DNA of 42,490 nt from Candidatus Poseidoniaceae archaeon (GTDB lineage: Archaea; Thermoplasmatota; Poseidoniia; Poseidoniales; Poseidoniaceae), in assembly GCA_949372645.1 (NCBI GenBank), contig CASIAP010000014.1, forward strand, positions 1 through 42,490. Direction: 5' to 3'. Position numbers and translations under genes: made by a program. The notes beneath the pieces were generated by a model. That model had not been told where the DNA came from and made no database searches. It saw nothing but the letters and a program-made list of their open reading frames with translations. Numbering within the stretch: the stretch's first letter is position 1; the number at the start of each line of letters is the position of its first letter. Shown here piece after piece: positions 26,826 through 33,549 of the stretch.

Positions 26826-27881
26826 TTACTCGCCCGAGCCTAATTTACTTAAATCGAGAACATTCGCATCGAGTAATGTGCAACCTGGCATAAAGAGGTT
26901 CTGAGAAAAGCCATGTCGGTAGACAACGGCGCCACTCCCCCATTCCTCAATATAGCGAGCCATTTGTTTCGCCATTTTTTTACGTTGGAAATCGACATCT
27001 GCTCCATAGAAATGCTTTGCATCTATCCATGCTACTGGCTTACCATTGATCTCTACATGGTCGAGGAAGAGTAAATCTGGAGTCCGGACTGGACGACCTA
27101 AATCTTGTTTTTGCTCTTTCACCATTTCGGGCTGACGGCGTAATCGAACACCCTGTTCTTCAAACCAATCGGCTAAAATATCCTCGAATAAATCAGCCCG
27201 CTCTTGAGATTCGCCTTGGTCTACATTGGAGACTCTATCGGCAGCCTCGGCAGCTTCAAACTCAGTTCGTTCACGTTCAGTTAAGCGGCTTGGCTGGCGT
27301 AAGCTTTCCTTGATTTTTGACTTCGACCAGCGCATTTCGGTAAGAATAATTCTGAAAATATTCATTGGAGGGAAATCAAAACGGGTAGATAAATCAACAA
27401 CGCTTACACCTTCCTTGTAAAGGCGTAACATCGTTTTGCCCTGAGATCGTAGTCGTCCATGCCCGTACACTGTTTTTTGTTGTAAAAGAGCTGACCGAAG
27501 GGAAAGAGCTTGCTCAAGTGTCATTTTGTAATCTTTTGCGATGACCGCAATTTCGTCGACCCGTTCGTCATCTAACCAACCAAATTCACCTTTCCGCATC
27601 ACTTTTCCAGCCATTGTTTCTTCATCTTTCAATGGCACTGGGGAGATGTCCCACTCAAATTTGAATGTTTTTGGCTCCACTAAGTCGTCTGGAAACCCCA
27701 TTGGAGTCGGTGTTTTGTCAAATCGCCCCCGTGCTTGCGCTTCCATCTCAAGAATTATGGTAGCATTTCGCTCTTCAAGGGTCTTTTTGGCTGTACTGCC
27801 ATACCGGCGCGTACGGCTTTGTCGATTCCCACCGCGATTGTCCCGGGAATGAGGTTTTTTTCCACGGTTAGGTTGGCTCAT
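26826..27881 (-). CDS. TPD-motif nuclease-like protein (CDIN1/C15orf41 family)
   Basis: A 351-residue protein. A basic, disordered N-terminus (NRGKKPHSRDNRGGNRQSR) is followed by a helical segment with HTH-like character at ~129-185 (LSLRSALLQQ, KTMLRLYKEGVSVVDLSTRF). The C-terminal half contains the family block: FEDILADWFEEQGV, then VRTPDLLFLD near 264, AWIDAKHFYG near 287, and a QMARYIEEWGSGAVVYRHGF helix-strand. These match human CDAN1-interacting nuclease 1, a PD-(D/E)xK-like family with the TPD motif. The Asp of TPD and the Asp/Lys of IDAK are candidate metal ligands. The ATG overlaps the preceding gene's stop (TGATG), indicating coupled translation. Nuclease activity is inferred. Confidence 0.8.
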   Translation of the reverse strand: MSQPNRGKKPHSRDNRGGNRQSRTRRYGSTAKKTLEERNATIILEMEAQARGRFDKTPTPMGFPDDLVEPKTFKFEWDISPVPLKDEETMAGKVMRKGEFGWLDDERVDEIAVIAKDYKMTLEQALSLRSALLQQKTVYGHGRLRSQGKTMLRLYKEGVSVVDLSTRFDFPPMNIFRIILTEMRWSKSKIKESLRQPSRLTERERTEFEAAEAADRVSNVDQGESQERADLFEDILADWFEEQGVRLRRQPEMVKEQKQDLGRPVRTPDLLFLDHVEINGKPVAWIDAKHFYGADVDFQRKKMAKQMARYIEEWGSGAVVYRHGFSQNLFMPGCTLLDANVLDLSKLGSGE

Positions 27882-28489
27882 CAAACATCGTCGGCGCCGA
27901 CCGTCTTTGAATCCTCGCCTTTGGGGGCTGTGAAAGAGAAAGGTTGAGATTCGGCATAAGATTCAACGCCTCCAGTTACAAGGTCGTTGAGCCATTGAGT
28001 CGCAAAGGACTTGGCTTGGGCATTGACGCTGCCTCGGAAAATCCTCGCCCACAAAGGAGTTTTCCACCATGCTGCAATTTCAACTCCCCCTTCTTCTTCG
28101 CAAAGTACTGTGACCGACATCCGTAATGATTTCAGAACGGTTCCGAGCGTTTTTCCTTCTCTTTGTTGCCCTAACCATTCAAATTCAATTTCACTAAAGT
28201 CTGGGTTTACCCCGGTTCGAATCGATTTGACAATCCACAATTCTTCAACCAACCGCTGACGTTCAATGCGATGTAAATCAAACCGTTGGCCTTCGAGAAG
28301 TAGACCCGTGGTCGACGATAACACCCTTTGAGCAGAACTGTTCCAAGAGGGCCAAGTGTCAAGATTAAGCAGGTTTTCTCCCGCCTGGATAGATTGGATA
28401 GGCTCAAGAGCATGTCGCCAGACGCCTTGGGGAGTATCCATGTGATATCCACTGAGAATCGCATCATGAACTTGTGGGACAAAAAGCAC
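27881..28489 (-). CDS. Hypothetical protein coupled to the TPD nuclease gene
   Basis: A 202-residue protein from GTG 28489; ATG 28441 (MDTPQGVWRH) would give 186 residues. It shows a Trp-rich N-terminal part, FDLHRIERQRLVEELWIVKSI, a beta region with EFEWLGQQREGKT, a SVTVLCEEEGGVEIAAWW strand pair, and an acidic C-terminal tail. No signal peptide or transmembrane helix is seen. The family is not recognised. Its stop overlaps the start of the TPD-nuclease gene by one base, so the two are translated from one message and probably act together. It is divergent from the large TSP3 surface gene. Confidence 0.68.
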   Translation of the reverse strand: MLFVPQVHDAILSGYHMDTPQGVWRHALEPIQSIQAGENLLNLDTWPSWNSSAQRVLSSTTGLLLEGQRFDLHRIERQRLVEELWIVKSIRTGVNPDFSEIEFEWLGQQREGKTLGTVLKSLRMSVTVLCEEEGGVEIAAWWKTPLWARIFRGSVNAQAKSFATQWLNDLVTGGVESYAESQPFSFTAPKGEDSKTVGADDV

Positions 28490-28523
28490 ACGGTTTCAAA
28501 TGCTGCACTATCTTCCGTTAAGT

Positions 28524-31226
28524 ATGCGCAGAAGCAATATTTGCAAAGTTTTCGTTGCTTTATTTGTTTTGGGAAGTGCTTTTTCGATTCCAATCGATAC
28601 CAATGAGTTCTATGGTGAAGAGAAGAATTCTGCATCGGTCGATGGAAACAATTCAACGGTACTCGGTTGGGCGTCTCTATTTGGGGGCACTTTAGAAGAT
28701 TATGTGGTTGATAGTTTCGCTTATGATGATGGTCGAACTGTATCTGCAGGTTGGTTTCAAGGAAGCCTCGGATTCCCTAATGTGATTGATTCCCTCGGTG
28801 ATGAAGATGGAGGAAGTAGAGATATTGATGTCTTTATCGTATGGATCGATGAAAATGGAAGTGTGACTTCTGGCATAAGTGCCGGATCTTCCGGTATTGA
28901 TACCATTGATACAATCGCCTTAATGCCAAATGGCGACCTTGTTGTTGCAGGGACCTATTGTGGAGAAACTGATGATGCAGATTGTGAACTTGCCCTCGGA
29001 GAACTTGATTCTCTAACTAAGGAGGATGAAGACGATGAGGGTGACGCCTTTGTTGCTCGTCTAGGGCCAAACGCCACATGGTTATGGGCTACATCAATTC
29101 ACAGTCCCTATGGGTTTGAGATAATCGACATTATGGTTTCGAGTTCAAGTGAAATTCATTTAGCCCTTATATTCAGTGGAGAGATCTCTCTAAATGAAAC
29201 TCTATTTTCGTCATTCAATTCACCGGATTTGCTGATCGTCACATATGAGGAAAATGGCCAATATCTTTCACATTTAGTGGCTGAATCAGATGGTTTCGAG
29301 AAAAGTGGAGGGCTTTGTTACGACGGGGCTGGGCGGATGTATATTGCTATCACTTTTATTGGATCGGTTGATTTTGGAGAATTTCGGCTCGATGCTCTGG
29401 GTTCGACGGATTTAGCCATAGCCAGTTTTTCTCAAGCAGGGTGGGATTGGGCTATTTCTGCTGGAGGTCATGGAGACGATAAGGCATGGGATTGTGATGG
29501 TAAAGCAACTTCTGGAATGAAGGTCGTTGGTGAATTTACGGGCAATGCTTCTTTTGGTGCTCTGTATACTTCACAGTCATCCGGTATTGATTTTTTCATT
29601 AGCGAAGTGTCTTCAACGGGTGGATGGGTTGACCTGATTCATGCAGGAGGTCCCGGTCTTGATCGCGCGACCTCAGTGATTCATTCGAAGCAAGGCAGCA
29701 TATACATTACAGGTAGCAGCTCTGCTGGTTTGACCCTGGGTGAAGATGTTCTACAGGATTTAGATGGGCTCGATGACGGTTCATACAATGATATTTTCTT
29801 GGCTGAATTACTGGTCAATAACTCATGGGGATGGGCGGTTCAAGCTGGTGGTGACAGAGATGGATATCCAACTGCACTCTCGCTTGGACTCGACGGTTCT
29901 CCACTGGTCTCTTTGGTATACTCTGGTACATTTGAGACGGATTCATCCTCTACCCCTAGCCAGGGTGCGTATGATGTAGGCGTTTGGCTCTACCAAACTG
30001 ACCGTGACAACGATGGCGTGCTGGATGGAGAAGATAATTGCCCACGTATCTCAAATGCCGATCAAAGCAATCTTGATGATGATCTTTACGGTGATGTTTG
30101 TGATGAAGATGATGATAATGACAATCTGTTGGATGAAGATGATGATTGCCCCAATGGAGATATCGGATGGTTTTCAGAAACCTCGACCGACCATGACCGT
30201 GATGGATGCAACGATGCCACTGAAGATTACGATGATGATGAAGACGGAGTGCTTGATACCAATGATTTGTGTCCTTTAGGCCCAGTGGGTTGGATATCAA
30301 CCCCTGAATTGGATGCTGAGCGCGATGGATGTGCTGACATCGATACCGATGGTGACGGTTGGGTTGATCAAATGGATAATTGTCCGGATGCCGAAAACAT
30401 TGACCAACTGGATTTAGATGTGGATGCTATTGGAGATATTTGTGATCTTGATGAAGACGGTGATGGTATCGCCATCCCGATGGATAACTGCCCCCAAGAC
30501 TTTCCACTTTGGAGTTCGACAACGATTAACGACTATGACCAAGATGGATGTCATGATTCTCTTACCGACTTTGATGATGATGAGGATGGTATAGGGGATG
30601 CGGAGGATTCCTGTCCACGCGGAGAAATTCTCTGGTCTTCGAATATTTCCACTGATTATGATGGCGATGGATGTCAAGACATCACTGAAGATGAGGACGA
30701 TGATCGTGATGATGTACCCGATTCCATTGATAATTGTCAAACGGGCCTAAGAGGGGTTGCTGCACCAGGGCAAGACTATGATGGAGATGGTTGTATCGAC
30801 AGTGTTGAAGACATTGATGATGATGATGATGGAGTGCTTGATACCAATGATTTGTGTCCACGAACGATCCTTGAACGGCAAGTCGGAATTACTGGATGCA
30901 GTCAATATCAGCTTGATGATGACCTTGATGGGATTCCCAATGCTATTGATTTGTGCCAAAATACGGCACCAGGTAGGAACGTCGATTTAGCAGGATGTAA
31001 AATAATCTCGGAGAACTCGGTTTCGGATGACGCCTCTTCGAACGGTGGATTGTCCATGACTTCTGTATTGTATTTCTTCACTGCATTACTCATTGGAGCA
31101 GCCATCTTTGTGACCTTCTTCAAGAATCAACCGGCAAGTGATACGGTTTCACAGCAACCACCATCGCGTCCGAAAAATTTCCCTGGAATCGATACTGTTA
31201 CTTCGGTCACTTCCGAAGAGGAATGA
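28524..31226 (+). CDS. Secreted beta-propeller / thrombospondin-3 surface protein
   Basis: About 900 residues from ATG 28524, where a signal peptide (RRSNICKVFVALFVLG) begins; the ATG at 28500 is less likely. Residues ~40-490 hold several repeats of about 50-60 residues of SBBP-like beta-propeller character (WATSIHSPYG, WAISAGGHGDD, WAVQAGGDRDG). Residues ~491-820 are thrombospondin type 3 repeats rich in DxDxDG with paired Cys (DNCPRISNADQ, DDCPNGD, DLCPLGP), which bind calcium. A transmembrane helix (~843-867) and a tail with QQPPSRPKN and an acidic end follow. The architecture suggests an S-layer-associated or adhesive protein. The gene points towards a second TSP3 gene at 31318. Confidence 0.86.
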   Translation: MRRSNICKVFVALFVLGSAFSIPIDTNEFYGEEKNSASVDGNNSTVLGWASLFGGTLEDYVVDSFAYDDGRTVSAGWFQGSLGFPNVIDSLGDEDGGSRDIDVFIVWIDENGSVTSGISAGSSGIDTIDTIALMPNGDLVVAGTYCGETDDADCELALGELDSLTKEDEDDEGDAFVARLGPNATWLWATSIHSPYGFEIIDIMVSSSSEIHLALIFSGEISLNETLFSSFNSPDLLIVTYEENGQYLSHLVAESDGFEKSGGLCYDGAGRMYIAITFIGSVDFGEFRLDALGSTDLAIASFSQAGWDWAISAGGHGDDKAWDCDGKATSGMKVVGEFTGNASFGALYTSQSSGIDFFISEVSSTGGWVDLIHAGGPGLDRATSVIHSKQGSIYITGSSSAGLTLGEDVLQDLDGLDDGSYNDIFLAELLVNNSWGWAVQAGGDRDGYPTALSLGLDGSPLVSLVYSGTFETDSSSTPSQGAYDVGVWLYQTDRDNDGVLDGEDNCPRISNADQSNLDDDLYGDVCDEDDDNDNLLDEDDDCPNGDIGWFSETSTDHDRDGCNDATEDYDDDEDGVLDTNDLCPLGPVGWISTPELDAERDGCADIDTDGDGWVDQMDNCPDAENIDQLDLDVDAIGDICDLDEDGDGIAIPMDNCPQDFPLWSSTTINDYDQDGCHDSLTDFDDDEDGIGDAEDSCPRGEILWSSNISTDYDGDGCQDITEDEDDDRDDVPDSIDNCQTGLRGVAAPGQDYDGDGCIDSVEDIDDDDDGVLDTNDLCPRTILERQVGITGCSQYQLDDDLDGIPNAIDLCQNTAPGRNVDLAGCKIISENSVSDDASSNGGLSMTSVLYFFTALLIGAAIFVTFFKNQPASDTVSQQPPSRPKNFPGIDTVTSVTSEEE
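29998..30980 (+). repeat. Thrombospondin-3 calcium-binding repeat region
   Basis: Coding repeats in the 28524-31226 product: each unit has an Asp-rich loop (DNDGV, DYDGDGC) followed by a Cys-containing DxCP segment. Units of about 25-40 residues are diverged from each other at the DNA level, unlike the near-identical repeats of the next gene. Confidence 0.75.
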
Positions 31227-31290
31227 GACTCTCTATCCTGTACTCTAAGGAGCCATATTTGAATTCCTCAAACCAATCAACCATTCAACA

Positions 31291-31297
31291 TATAAAT
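31291..31297 (+). promoter_or_regulatory. TATA box of the 31318 surface gene
   Basis: TATAAAT begins 27 bases before the ATG at 31318 in a 91-base gap after the preceding gene. This is a strong archaeal TATA match, predicting a leaderless transcript, and suggests independent transcription rather than read-through. Confidence 0.65.
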
Positions 31298-31317
31298 GAA
31301 CATTCGTTGTAAACAGT

Positions 31318-33549
31318 ATGTCGCCTTACTTACGCTCTGCCTTTTCAGTGCTCATTTTGGTTTTACTTGCAAGCCTACCTGCCATCGATGCAAACTCATC
31401 TGGTAAAACTGGCTCAAGTACTGGTGGATGCAATTGCCATTCAACTGATGCTATGATCATGCCGACAATGACTGGATTGCCTTCAACCTATACTCCGGGT
31501 GCAACATACTCAGTTACTTGGACTGGAAGCGGAATGTCATCGAATGGTGAAGGTGGATTTAACCTCGATGCTAATGGCGGTACATGGTCCAATCTAGGTA
31601 CTCGAGTCAAAGCGCAGAATGGGGAATTAACCCACAGCTCAGATTTACAACGGTCATGGACTGCTGATTGGGTTGCACCTGCTGCAGGAACTGGAGATGT
31701 TACCTTCAATCTTGCAGTTCTCTATGCAAACGGTAATTCTCAAAATTCTAACGACAACTGGGGTACTAATTCGTGGACGGTCGCAGAAGGTGCTGCACCT
31801 TCCAACACCCCGCCGACTGCTTCCCAATTGTTCCTCTCACCCGGAGGCGAGACCCCCGTTGATCAACCAATCATGTTTTCATATGTTTTTGACGATGCTG
31901 ACGGTGATTCGGAATCTAATTCTCAGATCCGCTGGTCAAAGAATGGCACACTTGAAACGGCCTATAACGACCAGATGGTTTTGCCGGCATCTGCTACTTC
32001 TGTAGGCGATACGTGGACTGTGACAGTTACTCCGAATGATGGGATGGACCTGGGGACTACAGAAACTTGCCCTGATGACGCTGTAATCGTTGACATCGAC
32101 AGCGATTTCGATGGCGTCGTAGACAGTGAGGATGCATTCCCTCAAGATGCAACTCAATCGGCTGACCAAGACGGTGATGGATACGGAGATAACCCAGCAG
32201 GAACGAACCCTGATGCATTTCCAACTGACCCTTCAGAATGGCAAGATACCGATGGCGATGGATACGGAGATAATGCAGATCAATTCGATTTGGATTCAAC
32301 CCAATGGGCTGACCAAGATGGTGATACATACGGAGATAATCCGGCAGGAACGAACCCTGATGCATTTCCAACTGATCCTTCAGAATGGCAAGATACCGAT
32401 GGCGATGGATACGGAGATAATACAGATCAATTCGATTCGGATTCAACCCAATGGGCTGACCAAGATGGTGATGGATATGGAGATAACCAAACAGGGAATA
32501 ACCCTGATGCATTACCTTTAGATTCAACTCAATGGGCTGATCAAGATGGTGATGGATACGGAGATAATCCGACAGGAACGAACCCTGATGCATTACCTTT
32601 AGATTCAACCCAATGGGCCGATCAAGATGGTGATGGATACGGAGATAATCCGACAGGAACGAACCCTGATGCTTTTCCAACTGATTCTACGGAATGGCAA
32701 GATACCGATGGCGATGGATACGGAGATAATGCAGATCAATTCGATTCGGATTCAACCCAATGGGCTGACCAAGATGGTGATGGATATGGAGATAACCAAA
32801 CAGGGAATAACCCTGATGCATTACCTTTAGATTCAACCCAATGGGCTGATCAAGATGGTGATGGATACGGAGATAATCAAACAGGGAATAATTCGGATGC
32901 TTTTACCGCAGATCCAACCCAATGGAAAGATACTGATGGTGATGGATATGGAGATAACCTAACTGGAACGAACCCTGATGCTTTCCCTCTAAATCCGAAT
33001 GAAACTCTCGATTCGGATAATGACGACGTTGGAGACAATTCCGATGCCTTCCCTCTAAATCCAAATGAAACTCTCGATTCGGATAATGACACTGTTGGAG
33101 ATAATGCGGATGCCTTCCCTCTGAATCCAAAGGAGACACTCGACACTGATGGTGATGGAGTTGGAGATAATGCACAACTTATTGCAGAAAACCTCGCTGC
33201 TGAACAGGCAGCAGAAGAGAAGGCTGCTCAAAATACCATGATCACCATTGTCTTGGTTATCGTTCTACTCCTCACTGGAGGAGCTGGAGCTGTTCTCTTC
33301 ATTCGTAAGCGAAAAGCTGATGATGATGCACCATCAAAAGAGTTCATACAGCAAGCAATGCCAACTCATGCTCAACAAGCATATCAGCAACCAGTTTCGG
33401 TCGTCCAACAACCGGTTATCGAACAACCTGTGGCTGTTGCAGAACCAACCGTTCTACGACAATGGACCGATGAGACAGGCTACACTTGGAGATCCATGGA
33501 TGATGGTTCAAACTACTGGTGGACTGGAACTGAATGGCAAAAGCGCTGA
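31318..33549 (+). CDS. Surface protein with N-terminal CxCH domain, TSP3-like repeats and TM anchor
   Basis: A 743-residue protein. A signal peptide (1-25) is followed by a beta domain to ~155 resembling the 'choice-of-anchor V'/reeler-like type. It starts with GGCNCHS (Cys38, Cys40, His41), a CxCH variant rather than the canonical CxxCH haem motif. Residues ~160-255 look Ig/cadherin-like. Residues ~258-621 are near-identical DxDGDGYGDN repeats. A transmembrane helix (~640-661), an RKRK stop-transfer patch and a Gln/Val/Pro-rich cytoplasmic tail follow, ending in a Trp-rich module (GYTWRSMDDG, YWWTGTEWQ). It is likely a calcium-binding surface protein. The stop abuts leuS on the other strand. 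The TATA box lies 27 bases upstream. Confidence 0.88.
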   Translation: MSPYLRSAFSVLILVLLASLPAIDANSSGKTGSSTGGCNCHSTDAMIMPTMTGLPSTYTPGATYSVTWTGSGMSSNGEGGFNLDANGGTWSNLGTRVKAQNGELTHSSDLQRSWTADWVAPAAGTGDVTFNLAVLYANGNSQNSNDNWGTNSWTVAEGAAPSNTPPTASQLFLSPGGETPVDQPIMFSYVFDDADGDSESNSQIRWSKNGTLETAYNDQMVLPASATSVGDTWTVTVTPNDGMDLGTTETCPDDAVIVDIDSDFDGVVDSEDAFPQDATQSADQDGDGYGDNPAGTNPDAFPTDPSEWQDTDGDGYGDNADQFDLDSTQWADQDGDTYGDNPAGTNPDAFPTDPSEWQDTDGDGYGDNTDQFDSDSTQWADQDGDGYGDNQTGNNPDALPLDSTQWADQDGDGYGDNPTGTNPDALPLDSTQWADQDGDGYGDNPTGTNPDAFPTDSTEWQDTDGDGYGDNADQFDSDSTQWADQDGDGYGDNQTGNNPDALPLDSTQWADQDGDGYGDNQTGNNSDAFTADPTQWKDTDGDGYGDNLTGTNPDAFPLNPNETLDSDNDDVGDNSDAFPLNPNETLDSDNDTVGDNADAFPLNPKETLDTDGDGVGDNAQLIAENLAAEQAAEEKAAQNTMITIVLVIVLLLTGGAGAVLFIRKRKADDDAPSKEFIQQAMPTHAQQAYQQPVSVVQQPVIEQPVAVAEPTVLRQWTDETGYTWRSMDDGSNYWWTGTEWQKR
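32164..33175 (+). repeat. Tandem 81-bp and 66-bp coding repeats (DxDGDGYGDN units)
   Basis: In-frame tandem repeats start at 32164, 32245, 32311, 32392, 32458, 32539, 32620, 32701, 32767, 32848 and 32929, with steps of 81 or 66 bases. The first part forms a 147-bp higher-order unit (81+66) repeated from 32164 to 32457. Three shorter copies with DSDND or DTDGDGVGDN end the array. Copies are nearly identical in DNA, suggesting recent expansion or recombination. Confidence 0.9.

Noticed and set aside
31429-31440. Canonical c-type haem site
   Set aside because: The spacing is C-N-C-H, one residue short of CxxCH.
32057-32680. A 207-residue His-rich frame on the minus strand
   Set aside because: It is the antisense shadow of the Asp-rich repeats in the 31318-33549 gene; it has no promoter and its composition follows from the repeat DNA.
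32164-33175. Regular direct repeats that could suggest a CRISPR array
   Set aside because: The repeats are in frame inside a long open gene, encode DxDGDGYGDN units, and have no unique spacers or cas genes nearby.
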